DNA from: Neptunitalea lumnitzerae
GTDB lineage: Bacteria > Bacteroidota > Bacteroidia > Flavobacteriales > Flavobacteriaceae
Length of the DNA stretch: 64,000 bases
NCBI RefSeq assembly: GCF_027924185.1
Contig: NZ_BRVO01000003.1
Location: forward strand, 459,968-523,967
Direction of reading: 5' to 3'
The notes under the pieces are model-generated. The model was not told where the DNA came from and searched no databases. It saw nothing but the letters and a program-made list of their open reading frames with translations. The stretch's first letter is position 1, and every line of letters starts with the position of its first letter. Positions 1-9,414 of this stretch are shown here, one piece after another. A program made the position numbers and the translations under genes.

Positions 1-2459
1 TCGTCAAATTCAAAGCCAGAATACTTTTGTAATAACTCCCAATCACCTTCAGCTTTTAGCTCTTCAATGATGTTATAAGTAGGAGCCGTAACTACAAGCG
101 GAGCTTTAAACTCAACTTTTCCGTATTCTTCTTCTAAGTTTCTAAGCATCTTAGAAACTATTTTAATATCTCCTTTATGCACCATACAAGATCCTACGAA
201 ACCTAAATCTACTGCCTTTTCTCCACCATAATAGGTTAAGTCTCTAATAGTATCGTGTGTATATCGTTTAGATACGTCTTCATTATTTACATCAGGATCG
301 GCAATCATAGGCTCATCAATAATATCAAGATTCACCTCAAACTCTGCATAATATTTTGCATTCTCATCTGGTGTAAGTGGTGGTCTTTTACCTGATCTTA
401 CTTCTTCTATTCTTGCGTTTGCCTTGTCTATTAATCCTTGAAGTACTTTATTTTCGTTATCCATACCTTTTTCAATCATGATTTGGATACGACTCTTAGC
501 TATTTCTAACGATTCAATAAGCGTTTCATCTTGAGAAATACAGATAGACGCCTTCGCTTTCATTTCAGCGGTCCAGTCTGTAAATGTAAATGCTTGGTCG
601 GCAGGTAAAGTACCAATATGAACTTCAATAATTCTACCTTGGAAAACATTCTCACCACCAAACTTCTTCAACATTTGTTGTTGCGTAGCATGTACCACAT
701 CACGGAAATCCATGTGGTCTTTCATTTCTCCTCTAAACGTAACTTTTACAGATTGTGGAATTGGCATAGTAGCCTCACCCGTTGCTAAAGCTAATGCCAC
801 AGTACCAGAATCGGCACCAAAAGCAACCCCTTTAGACATACGTGTATGCGAGTCTCCTCCAATAATAATATCCCAATCACTAACCGTAAGGTCATTTAAT
901 ACTTTATGAATTACGTCTGTCATTGGGTGGTAAACACCTTTAGGGTCACGACCGGTAATTAAACCGAAGTCATTCATAAACTTCATTAATCTAGGAATGT
1001 TAGCCTTCGACTTGCTATCCCATACAGAAGCAGTGTGACAACCTGATTGATATCCAGCATCTACAATTGGAGAAATAACAGTAGCTGCCATCATTTCAAG
1101 CTCTTGAGAAGTCATTAAACCTGTAGTATCTTGAGAACCTACAATATTAACCTCTACACGAACATCTGAACCCGCATGTAACACTTTACCTGGTGTGTTA
1201 CCTACAGCATTTTTATTAAATATTTTTTCTACAGCAGTTAAACCTTGCCCATCTACAGATATTTCTTTTGAAGGTGCATACACCTGAGGAATATCTATAC
1301 CTAAAATTTTACAAGCAAGCGTTTGTAACTTCTTACCAAATACAACAGCATAAGAACCACCAGCTTTTATAAACTCCATTTTCTGAGGAGTTAATGCTGA
1401 AGAGATATCTTTAAGTTCCTGATCTCCGTTGTAAAGTTTTTTCTCTTTTGTATTAATAGTTAAAACAGTTCCTGTTTCAACAGAATATTCTTGTTTTAAA
1501 ACTGGCTCACCATCAGCATCTACAATAGTGTTGCCGTTTTCATCCTTTTGTTTAACCCAGTTTTGTAAATCTATACCAATACCTCCTGTAACACCAACTG
1601 TTGTTAAAAAGATAGGCGCAATACCATTGGTACCCGCAATTACAGGAGCTATATTAATAAATGGCACATAAGGAGAAGAAGATACTCCTGTCCAAAGTGC
1701 TACGTTATTAACACCAGACATACGAGAAGAACCTACTCCCATAGTTCCTTTTTCTGCAATTAACATTACACGCTTATCAGGATGTTGCTCTTTTAAAGCT
1801 AACACTTCTTTCTGCATGTCTTTATTGTGTTCAAAAATACACTGACCGTGTAATTCTCTATCTGAACGTGAGTGTGCATCTGCACCAGGAGATAATAAAT
1901 CGGTAGAAATATCACCTACACCAGCAATATACGTTACAACCTTTATTTCTTCCTCAACCTCAGGTAACTCTGTAAAAAACTCAGCCTTCGCATAACTTTC
2001 AAGCAACTCTTTCGCTACTTCACTGCCGCTATTATAAGCTTCTTCTAAACGTTGTGTATCTGCCTCGTACAAAAACACCTGTGTTTTTAAAACATCAGTT
2101 GCCTTTTTTGCTATAGCTGAATCAGTTCCTAATGCTAGGTCTAATAAGACATCTATAGAAGGTCCTCCCTTCATATGAGATAACTGTTCCAATGCAAAAT
2201 CTACTGAAATTTCATTTACAACAGATTCTCCTAAAATAATTTCTTTAAGAAATTTAGCCTTCACTGCAGCAGCACTAGTAGTACCTGGCAATGTGTTATA
2301 AATAAAGAACTTAAGAGAATCTTCACGATACTGATTCTCTGTATCTTTGATCTGACCAATAATTTCGCTTAATAATTCAGCACCATCAATTGGTTTAGGA
2401 CTAAGCCCTTGGGCTTTACGTTCCTCTATTTCCTTCAAATAGTCTTGGTAAGTCTGCAT
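1..2459 (-). CDS. acnB: Aconitate hydratase B (bifunctional aconitase / 2-methylisocitrate dehydratase), 3' end cut off by window
   Basis: Interconverts citrate and isocitrate in the cytosolic TCA cycle; AcnB enzymes also hydrate 2-methyl-cis-aconitate. The ATG at 2459 opens with MQTYQDYLKEIEERKAQG followed by LSPKPIDGAELLSEIIGQIKD, the characteristic AcnB N-terminus. About 819 codons are open to the window edge without a stop, covering the N-terminal HEAT-like domain, the swivel domain and much of the [4Fe-4S] catalytic body. AcnB proteins are usually about 860-930 residues, so roughly the last 50-110 residues lie outside. It appears monocistronic at its 5' end, with 341 bp of gene-free DNA upstream. 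No frameshift is seen. Family assignment is firm; substrate preference is not shown by the sequence. Confidence 0.95.
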   Translation of the reverse strand, partial: MQTYQDYLKEIEERKAQGLSPKPIDGAELLSEIIGQIKDTENQYREDSLKFFIYNTLPGTTSAAAVKAKFLKEIILGESVVNEISVDFALEQLSHMKGGPSIDVLLDLALGTDSAIAKKATDVLKTQVFLYEADTQRLEEAYNSGSEVAKELLESYAKAEFFTELPEVEEEIKVVTYIAGVGDISTDLLSPGADAHSRSDRELHGQCIFEHNKDMQKEVLALKEQHPDKRVMLIAEKGTMGVGSSRMSGVNNVALWTGVSSSPYVPFINIAPVIAGTNGIAPIFLTTVGVTGGIGIDLQNWVKQKDENGNTIVDADGEPVLKQEYSVETGTVLTINTKEKKLYNGDQELKDISSALTPQKMEFIKAGGSYAVVFGKKLQTLACKILGIDIPQVYAPSKEISVDGQGLTAVEKIFNKNAVGNTPGKVLHAGSDVRVEVNIVGSQDTTGLMTSQELEMMAATVISPIVDAGYQSGCHTASVWDSKSKANIPRLMKFMNDFGLITGRDPKGVYHPMTDVIHKVLNDLTVSDWDIIIGGDSHTRMSKGVAFGADSGTVALALATGEATMPIPQSVKVTFRGEMKDHMDFRDVVHATQQQMLKKFGGENVFQGRIIEVHIGTLPADQAFTFTDWTAEMKAKASICISQDETLIESLEIAKSRIQIMIEKGMDNENKVLQGLIDKANARIEEVRSGKRPPLTPDENAKYYAEFEVNLDIIDEPMIADPDVNNEDVSKRYTHDTIRDLTYYGGEKAVDLGFVGSCMVHKGDIKIVSKMLRNLEEEYGKVEFKAPLVVTAPTYNIIEELKAEGDWELLQKYSGFEFD

Positions 2460-2800
2460 AAAAGTTGTTTAAAATAAAAAACCGTTAATTGAATAAACCT
2501 TAATCATTTCCTCAATTAGCAAAGCAATATTACAAATTTTATTACCTATTTTAAAATAAGTAACAAAAATCATTGTTTTTACAAAATAACAAACATTCTA
2601 ATGAAGATTCAACAAACTACTCGTATAATTTTCGCTAAAAAGATATAGCTCATTACAAGAAAATAGAAGGCCCTGAGAATCCATAAAATTGCCTGTTCAT
2701 TTTTAGAAACAATGTTACCAAAATAAACAACTTTAAAACACATAGACTTATCAATTATATCTATGAATGCATAAGTATTAAGCATTACACAAATACACCA
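2460..2800. other. 341-bp AT-rich intergenic region upstream of acnB
   Basis: This stretch separates the acnB start from the stop of the methyltransferase gene, both on the minus strand. It should hold the acnB promoter and the end of the ppiC-moxR-methyltransferase transcript. I see no perfect TAnnTTTG box near acnB, no strong GC-rich terminator and no convincing ORF: the only ATG-initiated plus-strand reading I noticed is 15 codons from 2600. A weak 5-bp inverted repeat (AATGC/GCATT) sits near 2765-2785. Confidence 0.5.
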
Positions 2801-3655
2801 TTAAGGCTTTTGAAGTAACACATTTATAGACCCTGCCAAAATCTCTTCTTCTGTATACTTAGCAAAATCCTCATGTAATTTAAGATGTTTGAACATTTTA
2901 TATTTCACAGAATCTTTTTTAGGCTGATCATAATCCAAATAAACTATCTTAAATCCAATTTCCTCAAAAAGTTCAACATATTGAGGCAAACGTAATCTAT
3001 TATGATAGTCAAAACGTGTTTGTATAGCATCCCATTGCTTCTGTGAATATTTTAGAAAATCGTAATACGATAAAGAACTATCTGAGTAAGCCCTATGATC
3101 ACTAGGAGAAATTAGATGTAAAACATATGCTCCTTCCTTCATTTCATCAAAAAAACGTTGATGCATTGCTTTAATGGCTTCTGGAGGAACATGCTCTAGA
3201 ACAAATCTAGAAAAACAAAAATCTATATTATTTGGTAAGCGTGTAGTTGCAACATTTGTTCTTGGAAAGTACTCTATAAAATCAGGTAATTCACCTTGCG
3301 CACCTTCTGAGCTATTATTAAAATAAGTATTAATCCTAGCAATATTATCCTTATTGTAATGAGCATTTATATCATAGGTAAACACCTTCTTTACGTTACC
3401 TTCTGTTTTAAATAGGTATGGCATCAAAGGCAGCCATCCCGATCCAATTTCAATAACTTGAGCGCCCTCTAAACTAATAAAGTTGTTAGATAAGATACGG
3501 CTAATTAACTTCCAACTGGCTTTGTTAGACCTTAAATTTTGATCTATACTTTTAAAACTTCGCTCTTGAATTTTATGATAAATCGCATCGCCTACTTTCA
3601 GAGGAAGCACTTGTAACATGTGAAAAAAACCCCTCCTAAGTACATGGACTTTCAT
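2801..3655 (-). CDS. Class I SAM-dependent methyltransferase, unknown substrate
   Basis: 284 residues. The segment VIEIGSGWLPLMPYLF (about residues 68-83) is the glycine-rich SAM-binding motif I of class I methyltransferases; an acidic motif II follows (VFTYDINAHYN), and RFVLEHVPPEAIKAMH matches the post-motif region of methyltransferases that act on small molecules, lipids or sugars. The N-terminal 65 residues are basic and have no signal peptide, so it is probably cytosolic or membrane-peripheral. It is the last gene of the minus-strand ppiC-ppiC-moxR series, 21 bp after the moxR stop. The substrate cannot be read from the sequence. A cell-surface glycan or lipid methylation role would be a guess. 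Confidence 0.75.
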   Translation of the reverse strand: MKVHVLRRGFFHMLQVLPLKVGDAIYHKIQERSFKSIDQNLRSNKASWKLISRILSNNFISLEGAQVIEIGSGWLPLMPYLFKTEGNVKKVFTYDINAHYNKDNIARINTYFNNSSEGAQGELPDFIEYFPRTNVATTRLPNNIDFCFSRFVLEHVPPEAIKAMHQRFFDEMKEGAYVLHLISPSDHRAYSDSSLSYYDFLKYSQKQWDAIQTRFDYHNRLRLPQYVELFEEIGFKIVYLDYDQPKKDSVKYKMFKHLKLHEDFAKYTEEEILAGSINVLLQKP

Positions 3656-3676
3656 ATTTGAGCAAATTAAAAAATT

Positions 3677-4630
3677 CTATAAAATCTCTTTAATTAGATC
3701 TTCCTCGGTAATGTTTTCTGCTTCTGCTTTGTAATTCTTAATAATCCTGTGTCTAAGTATACCAAGCGCTACTGCTTTTACATCTTCTATATCAGGAGAA
3801 AATTTACCATGCACAGCTGCATGAGTCTTAGCTGCTAAAATAAGGTTTTGAGACGCCCTAGGCCCCGCTCCCCAATCTACATATTTCTTAACAATTTCTA
3901 CCGCACTATTAGCATTTGGTCTAGTTTTACCTACTAACGAAACCGCATACTCTATCACATTATCTGCTACCGGCATTCTACGAATTAAATGCTGATAACT
4001 AATAATTTCTTCTGATGTAAATAAAGGAGTAACCTCTACTTTATTATCTGCGGTAGTAGCCTTTACCACATTCACCTCTTCTTCAAAGCTAGGATATTTT
4101 AATTCTATAGAAAACATAAACCTATCTAACTGTGCTTCAGGTAATGGATAAGTACCCTCTTGTTCTATAGGGTTTTGCGTAGCCAACACAAAATATGGTA
4201 ATGAAAGTTTATACTGTGTACCAGCAACCGTTACTGCCTTTTCCTGCATAGCCTCTAAAAGCGCAGACTGCGTTTTAGGTGGCGTACGGTTAATCTCATC
4301 TGCAAGAATAATATTAGAGAACACAGGCCCTTTTAAAAACTTAAAATTGCGGTGTTCATCTAATATTTCACTTCCTACAATATCACTCGGCATTAAGTCT
4401 GGTGTAAACTGAATTCTCTTGAAATCTAACCCCAAAGCTTGAGCAATAGTATTTACCATTAAAGTTTTAGCCAACCCCGGTACACCTATAAGTAAAGAAT
4501 GTCCACCAGAAAATACAGCAATCAAAATTTGATTTACTACATCTTCTTGACCAATAATTACCTTTGCTATTTCTTTTTTAAGTGCTTTGTGTTTAGATAC
4601 AAGTTGCTCAATTGCAGTTACGTCAGACAT
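3677..4630 (-). CDS. MoxR-family AAA+ ATPase
   Basis: 317 residues. Walker A is GVPGLAKT (residues 49-56), Walker B is IILADE (107-112), sensor 1 is the ATQNP stretch (about 150-154), and LPEAQLDRF (163-171) is the conserved MoxR signature. A C-terminal AAA lid domain follows. MoxR ATPases act as chaperones that activate partner proteins, often von Willebrand factor A domain proteins encoded next door. Here no VWA or DUF58 gene is adjacent; the gene sits instead between a SurA-like isomerase (9 bp upstream) and a methyltransferase. The link to envelope protein folding is inferred only from this position. Family is certain, partner unknown. Confidence 0.93.
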   Translation of the reverse strand: MSDVTAIEQLVSKHKALKKEIAKVIIGQEDVVNQILIAVFSGGHSLLIGVPGLAKTLMVNTIAQALGLDFKRIQFTPDLMPSDIVGSEILDEHRNFKFLKGPVFSNIILADEINRTPPKTQSALLEAMQEKAVTVAGTQYKLSLPYFVLATQNPIEQEGTYPLPEAQLDRFMFSIELKYPSFEEEVNVVKATTADNKVEVTPLFTSEEIISYQHLIRRMPVADNVIEYAVSLVGKTRPNANSAVEIVKKYVDWGAGPRASQNLILAAKTHAAVHGKFSPDIEDVKAVALGILRHRIIKNYKAEAENITEEDLIKEIL

Positions 4631-4639
4631 AAAATTTGT

Positions 4640-6055
4640 TTAATTTTTTAACCAGTTATTGGCAAATTCACAGTTTCGGTTATCCTCTCCTACATTGATA
4701 AAGGTATCCTCAATCTTTTCTTCTGTCCACTTCTTAATCTCCTTTAACTGCTTATCTCTTAACGCCAATTCTGCAATTTGTGTATAATCTTGAGAATAAT
4801 CTGCTTTATGGTCAGGTACTCTCTTATTTACTTTTATAATTTTATAAAAAACCTCTCCGGTTCTCTCGTTATCTTCTAATATTGGAGTTGTAATTTCTCC
4901 TTCTTTTAAAGAGTAAATATTACTGTGAATCTCTTGATCCATTTTTGCCAACTCAAATTTAAGATCTAAAGTTTGTGGGTTAATTAATTTACCTCCATCA
5001 TACTTTGTTTCCTTTTCATCTGAATATGCCTTAGCAGCTTCTTCAAAAGAAATTTTATCATTAATCAATAAACTTCTAATAGAGTCAATCTCAGATTTAG
5101 CCGCTTCAATAGCACTTTGTGGAATTTCAGGACGAATTAAGATGTGTCTTACATCACGTTGCTCTCCTTTAATTTTATCTACAGTTAAAATATGCCAACC
5201 AAAATCTGTTTGAAATGGCTCAGAAACTTCTCCTTCTTTCAATGAAAAGGCTACATCTACAAATTCCTTTGCAAATTGAGTTTTACGAGTAATACCTACG
5301 TATAATCCTCCTCTGGTTCTTGAACCAGGATCTTCTGAGTACAACATTGCTTTAGATGAAAAACGAACACCATTATCTTCTACATCCTCTTTCATTTTAC
5401 GCAATCTCTCAATTACTTTTTGCGTTTCTTCTTCAGGCACATCTGGTTTAATAACAATCTGAGCTAATTCTACAGACTCTCCAAAAACCGGACGTTCTTC
5501 TTCAGGTATAGCATAGAAAAAAGTTCTTACCTCTTCCGGTGTCACTTCAATCTCCTCTATAATTTTATCACGCATACGCTCTGTTAGCATTTGCTCTTTA
5601 ACAATATTAGAAAGCTCTTCTCTTAGCTCACCTTCAGTTTCCATACCGTATAACTCTATCAGCTTTTTCATGTCGCCATTAACTTGCTGCATAAAGTAAT
5701 CAATTCTTCTATCTACACCTGCTCTAATTTCAGCCTGACTAACTTCTATACTATCCTGTACTGCAGAGTGCATGTACAGTTTGTCTTCCATTAGTTTACC
5801 TAATAAATTACAATGTGTTAAATCTTCAGACGGATACCCTTGATTTTTTAACCCTTGTAATGTTTTTTCAATATCCGATTCTAATATAATATAATCTCCT
5901 ACAACTGCCGCTACACCATCAACCTTCACCATTTTTCTTTTTACGGTATCATTTTTTACCGCTCCAGTTTCCAATGCTACATCATTGTCTTGAGCTTTTG
6001 CTATAAATGAACCTGCAAATAAAAACAGGAAAAGCATCTTATTCATCATCTTCAT
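4640..6055 (-). CDS. SurA-like periplasmic peptidyl-prolyl cis-trans isomerase with two parvulin domains
   Basis: Predicted periplasmic folding factor for outer membrane proteins. A signal peptide (MLFLFLFAGSFIAKAQ) is followed by a SurA-type N-terminal chaperone region (DGVAAVVGDYIILESDIEKT). Two parvulin rotamase domains follow: one ends in LKEGEVSEPFQTDFGWHIL, and the second starts at RDVRHILIRPE and contains YSDEKETKYDGGKL. Length is about 470 residues. I chose the ATG at 6055; upstream in-frame ATG 6085 would overlap the preceding gene by 47 bp, while 6055 overlaps by 17 bp and begins just before the signal peptide. ATGs at 6049 and 6046 are also possible. It is the third of three consecutive isomerase-like genes in an operon driven from about 8880. 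Confidence 0.9.
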   Translation of the reverse strand: MKMMNKMLFLFLFAGSFIAKAQDNDVALETGAVKNDTVKRKMVKVDGVAAVVGDYIILESDIEKTLQGLKNQGYPSEDLTHCNLLGKLMEDKLYMHSAVQDSIEVSQAEIRAGVDRRIDYFMQQVNGDMKKLIELYGMETEGELREELSNIVKEQMLTERMRDKIIEEIEVTPEEVRTFFYAIPEEERPVFGESVELAQIVIKPDVPEEETQKVIERLRKMKEDVEDNGVRFSSKAMLYSEDPGSRTRGGLYVGITRKTQFAKEFVDVAFSLKEGEVSEPFQTDFGWHILTVDKIKGEQRDVRHILIRPEIPQSAIEAAKSEIDSIRSLLINDKISFEEAAKAYSDEKETKYDGGKLINPQTLDLKFELAKMDQEIHSNIYSLKEGEITTPILEDNERTGEVFYKIIKVNKRVPDHKADYSQDYTQIAELALRDKQLKEIKKWTEEKIEDTFINVGEDNRNCEFANNWLKN

Positions 6056-6899
6056 ATATTTCAAATTGTTTATCTTTAATTGCATCGCTAATAATATCTT
6101 TTTTAAGCTTTTGAATAAACTTGATCTTTCTCTGATTTAAAATAATTTGACGTATGGTTGGCTTAATAAAACTCAACGGAGCTGCGTCATTTCTTAATTT
6201 ATAATCTTTTACAAACATCAAATATACTCCTAATGAGTCTTCTAATTCAAAAAAATGTGATTTTTTTAAGTAATCTTGTACATTTTCGTCTGTAACCGGA
6301 GGTATTTTAGTAACCACATCTGATGACTTTATCCAAACGCTATCGTTAAAAACGTAATTAGTGTACATATAAGACAATGAATCTAAATAGTACATATCTT
6401 CATCATCAAATCTTTTAAACTTATCTCTAAATTTTTTAATGTTACTATTACTTGTAGGCACGCCCATGTAGCGCAGCTTAAAAACATCTTCGGTAAGTTT
6501 AAAATTATCCTTATTAGCCTCGTAATAATTTTTCAATTCTTCTTCACCTACTATGGTATCTAAAGATCTTAACACAAGCTCTTCCAGATAGGCTTTTGAA
6601 TAAAGATCATTCTTATAATCTGAAACTAATATTTGAAATTCTTGAACTTTCTTTTCGTCTAAATTCTTCTCTGCATTTTTCATAAGAAGATTCTTTGTAG
6701 CCCAAGAGTTGATAAAATTTTGCACAATCAAAGCACTATCCTCTTTAGAAACCCCTTTAGGCACTAAAGCTTCTAACTCATCCTTATACAAGTATTTTTC
6801 TCCTACTCTAGCAACCACTTCTTTTTCTTCTTCTTTTTTAATTAAATTACAAGAAGAAAAAAACAAGACTGCAAGAAATAATCCTGTTAAAAATCTCAC
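6039..6899 (-). CDS. SurA N-terminal-like lipoprotein (peptidyl-prolyl isomerase paralogue without clear rotamase domain)
   Basis: 286 residues. A lipoprotein signal ends in the lipobox FSSC ([13 protein letters not shown]), so it is probably anchored to a membrane. The next 150 residues ([18 protein letters not shown], then [18 protein letters not shown]) resemble the chaperone region of SurA/PpiC proteins, including the paired short helices before the isomerase domain. I do not see the parvulin motifs (HIL, DGG, GWHI) that its two neighbours carry, so it may be a chaperone that has lost catalysis. It overlaps the upstream ppiC-like gene by 4 bp (ATGA) and the downstream one by 17 bp, which implies translational coupling. 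Confidence 0.75.
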   Translation of the reverse strand: MRFLTGLFLAVLFFSSCNLIKKEEEKEVVARVGEKYLYKDELEALVPKGVSKEDSALIVQNFINSWATKNLLMKNAEKNLDEKKVQEFQILVSDYKNDLYSKAYLEELVLRSLDTIVGEEELKNYYEANKDNFKLTEDVFKLRYMGVPTSNSNIKKFRDKFKRFDDEDMYYLDSLSYMYTNYVFNDSVWIKSSDVVTKIPPVTDENVQDYLKKSHFFELEDSLGVYLMFVKDYKLRNDAAPLSFIKPTIRQIILNQRKIKFIQKLKKDIISDAIKDKQFEIYEDDE

Positions 6900-8851
6900 T
6901 TAACTTCCTTTTTTACTTTTTTCAGCACTTTTTTATTAACTTCAATAACATGACCTTCTCTTAAACCATCTAGCCATTCTTGTTCCAAATACTGCTGATA
7001 ATCACTAATCACCTTACCCTTAGCATCTTCTAATGTTTTTAATTCAGGAGATTTTACAACCCCAGCTTTAATCACATAAAATTCACCAGGTCTGGTTTCT
7101 ATTACTTTAGAAACACCTTCAGCCAATGTATAGCTTTCTGGTACAGCAACATCACCTACCTCTATAGTTTTACTAGTAATTACCGCATTAATACGGTCTG
7201 TTGTATTTACTGTTTCTTTAATGTTTGCAACATCTTTATTAGCTTTAAACAAGTTTTGTACTGTTTCTGCTATTTTCTTACTGTTACATTTAGCTATTAC
7301 AGCTTCGGCTCTATTTTTCCACATATAATTATCCTTATGGTTCTCATAGAACGTTTCTAAGCCTAATGTATCAGTTTTAGCTTTATCCCAAATTTTAAAC
7401 TGCATTAAATCAAAAAGCAACAATCCGTCTCTATACTCTTTAATAGTTCCTGCATACTCAGGATTTTCTTCTGCCAGATGCTCTTCTTTATAATCTAATA
7501 TTTGTTGTTGAACAAAACTCGTATACCCAGCATTTACAAATCTATCTACATTTTTAATTGCAGCCCTTTTTTGTCTTATTTCTAGCAAGCTTAAAAACTC
7601 TACAACTTTCACAGACTTGTCATTATTAATAGAAAACAACTCTTGCTTAACTTTAGGGTCTTCCTTATCAAAAGACCATCTTCTCATCATTAAAGAGTCG
7701 TTAACCATAGCTTCTACAACATCCCATCCCTCTTTATTCTCTTTAAAGCTATATTGGTTCTTTAATTCATCTACATATTTTTCAGTAATATATTTAGAAC
7801 GAGAATCTTGTTTTATTTGCATCTCTAAATTCCCTTTTTCTTCTTCGTAAGAACCTACTGGGTATTTTTTAAGCAATTTTATAATATGCCATCCAAATTC
7901 ACTTTTAAAAGGCTGTGTAAAGTCACCTGGCTCTTTTAAGCCAAAAGCAGCCTCTTCAAAAGTTGACGAACTTAAATTACCAGATCCAAATCTTGATAAT
8001 CTTCCTCCATTAACAGCTGATGCTTTATCATCTGAATATGTTGCAGCCAATTCTTCAAACGGAAGCTCATCATTCTTTAACTTCTCGTAAACTTCTTTTA
8101 TTTTTTGTTCTGCATGTTTTTTAGCATCTGGCGTATCACTTCCACTAGATGCCACCATAACGTGAGCTACTTCTAACTCTCCTCTATTTTCTCTAATATC
8201 TTCTACCTTAATGATGTGATACCCAAATTTGGTTCTTATAGGCTCTGAGATTTCACCAACAGGAGTATTATATGCGGCAGATTCAAACGGATACACCATT
8301 CTAAAAACAGAAAAATACCCTAAATCTTCTCCATAAATAGACCTTCCGTCGTGCACTGCTTTCATTTCAGCATCAAAACCTACTTTTAAAGCCTCATCTC
8401 TAAAACTAACAATTTTATTATAAGCATTTAACGTATCATCTGGCGAAGCTGCTTCATCTACCAATACCAAAATGTGTTTTGCTTTTACTTCTTTTAGCAA
8501 CCTGTCATATGCCTCTTTCACCAAAGCTTCAGACGCATTCGTATCTGTCAGGTAATTTTTAGCAAGCTGTTTTCTGTACCCATCAAACTCTCTTTTGAAT
8601 GAGTTTTTCTCATCAAGATTTAATTCTTCTGCTTGTAAAACTTTTAACTTGTAGTCTATAAAAAGTTGTAAGTATTCATCTACGTCTTTCTGTGACTCAT
8701 CTTTAACTAAGTCTATGTTTTTATTATAAATTCTAACAAACTCATCTTTGTAAACAGGCTCATTATCAATACTAAAAATAACTTCTTTTTGGTTTTGCGC
8801 AATTGTAAGATTTACTAACAACACAAATAACAGAAAAACTGTGTGTCTCAT
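6896..8851 (-). CDS. Periplasmic peptidyl-prolyl cis-trans isomerase with two parvulin domains
   Basis: About 651 residues from the chosen start. The signal peptide is [19 protein letters not shown]. Two parvulin domains follow: [16 protein letters not shown] to [11 protein letters not shown], and [16 protein letters not shown] to [13 protein letters not shown], with the NGGRLSRFG loop in the second. A long C-terminal region (about residues 370-650) has no motif I recognise, apart from a late isomerase-like segment ([29 protein letters not shown]). The earlier in-frame ATG at 8887 lies inside the predicted promoter, so ATG 8851, directly before the signal peptide, is preferred. It is first in the operon. 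Folding of outer membrane or T9SS proteins is the likely role. Confidence 0.9.
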   Translation of the reverse strand: MRHTVFLLFVLLVNLTIAQNQKEVIFSIDNEPVYKDEFVRIYNKNIDLVKDESQKDVDEYLQLFIDYKLKVLQAEELNLDEKNSFKREFDGYRKQLAKNYLTDTNASEALVKEAYDRLLKEVKAKHILVLVDEAASPDDTLNAYNKIVSFRDEALKVGFDAEMKAVHDGRSIYGEDLGYFSVFRMVYPFESAAYNTPVGEISEPIRTKFGYHIIKVEDIRENRGELEVAHVMVASSGSDTPDAKKHAEQKIKEVYEKLKNDELPFEELAATYSDDKASAVNGGRLSRFGSGNLSSSTFEEAAFGLKEPGDFTQPFKSEFGWHIIKLLKKYPVGSYEEEKGNLEMQIKQDSRSKYITEKYVDELKNQYSFKENKEGWDVVEAMVNDSLMMRRWSFDKEDPKVKQELFSINNDKSVKVVEFLSLLEIRQKRAAIKNVDRFVNAGYTSFVQQQILDYKEEHLAEENPEYAGTIKEYRDGLLLFDLMQFKIWDKAKTDTLGLETFYENHKDNYMWKNRAEAVIAKCNSKKIAETVQNLFKANKDVANIKETVNTTDRINAVITSKTIEVGDVAVPESYTLAEGVSKVIETRPGEFYVIKAGVVKSPELKTLEDAKGKVISDYQQYLEQEWLDGLREGHVIEVNKKVLKKVKKEVK

Positions 8852-8874
8852 TTTAAAAACAAATTTAAGTGCAA

Positions 8875-8904
8875 CAAAAATAAACATTAGCTACAATTAA
8901 TCAA
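8875..8904 (-). promoter_or_regulatory. Promoter of the ppiC-moxR operon (TTG-N19-TATTTTTG)
   Basis: On the minus strand a TTG (8902-8904) is followed after exactly 19 bases by TATTTTTG (8875-8882), a perfect match to the Bacteroidota -33/-7 pattern. Transcription would start near 8870 and give a leader of about 20 nt before the ATG at 8851. Confidence 0.6.
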
Positions 8905-8956
8905 TATGACAACGATACTATTCTAAAATATTGTTTAATTTTAAAAATTTAACTAT

Positions 8957-8964
8957 TATATTTG
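8957..8964 (+). promoter_or_regulatory. Bacteroidota -7 element TATATTTG for the sorting-domain gene
   Basis: TATATTTG matches TAnnTTTG and lies 39 bp before the ATG at 9004. A TTG at 8931-8933 is present but the spacing (23) is longer than ideal, so only the -7 box is well supported. Confidence 0.4.
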
Positions 8965-9003
8965 GCATAGAATTTGTAATTTTAAATTGCAAAGATTGTA
9001 ACT

Positions 9004-9348
9004 ATGAAGAAACTATACACATCAATTTTTATATTGATTTTTTTACTAACAGCTCAGTACTCTGAAGCTGCAGTTTCTTTGTTACCTACACCCACCCAGA
9101 AAACTACACTCACTGAGGACCAAATAAAAGTTTTTTATAACAACAATGCGCTTCATATAAGCGGTTTAAGCGATAGTAATACTACTATAGAAGTATACAA
9201 TATGCTTGGAAAAAGAGTAGCCAGCTATCAAAACATTAGAGTTACCGGGAGTTTCAGTAAAAATATCTCGTTACCCAAAAACAATATTTTTATTGTATCT
9301 GTACAAACAGAGAGCTTCAAGAAAACTTTTAAGATTGTAACCAAATAA
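9004..9348 (+). CDS. Stand-alone T9SS type A sorting-domain protein
   Basis: 114 residues. The signal peptide MKKLYTSIFILIFLLTAQYSEA is followed by about 20 linker residues. The rest is a type IX secretion C-terminal domain: VFYNNNALHISGLSDSNTTIEVYNMLGKRVASY, then SLPKNNIFIVSVQTESFKKTFKIVTK. This matches the usual pattern of a beta-strand, a VYNxxGK turn, LxxGxYxV and a closing KKxxI strand. Normally this domain is the tail of a large secreted protein; here there is almost no cargo. It is transcribed alone and closed by a terminator at 9363. It could be a surface-attached mini-protein, a decoy for the sorting machinery, or the remnant of a larger gene, but no upstream remnant is visible. Confidence 0.8.
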   Translation: MKKLYTSIFILIFLLTAQYSEAAVSLLPTPTQKTTLTEDQIKVFYNNNALHISGLSDSNTTIEVYNMLGKRVASYQNIRVTGSFSKNISLPKNNIFIVSVQTESFKKTFKIVTK

Positions 9349-9362
9349 CCAAATTATAAGAC

Positions 9363-9388
9363 AACACACTACATAGGTGTGTTTTTTT
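9363..9388 (+). terminator. Intrinsic terminator after the sorting-domain gene
   Basis: A 7-bp perfect stem (AACACAC / GTGTGTT) with a 7-nt loop is followed by a run of Ts, 14 bp after the stop codon at 9348. Confidence 0.8.
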
Positions 9389-9414
9389 ATTGATTACAAA
9401 ATTTAACCTCAGGC

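Noticed and set aside
2600-2650. A 15-codon plus-strand ORF in the acnB upstream region
   Set aside because: No promoter, no terminator and no conserved feature; expected by chance in AT-rich DNA.
6896-8887. Start of the first isomerase gene at ATG 8887
   Set aside because: That codon lies within the predicted promoter (8875-8904), and the signal peptide begins at the ATG at 8851.
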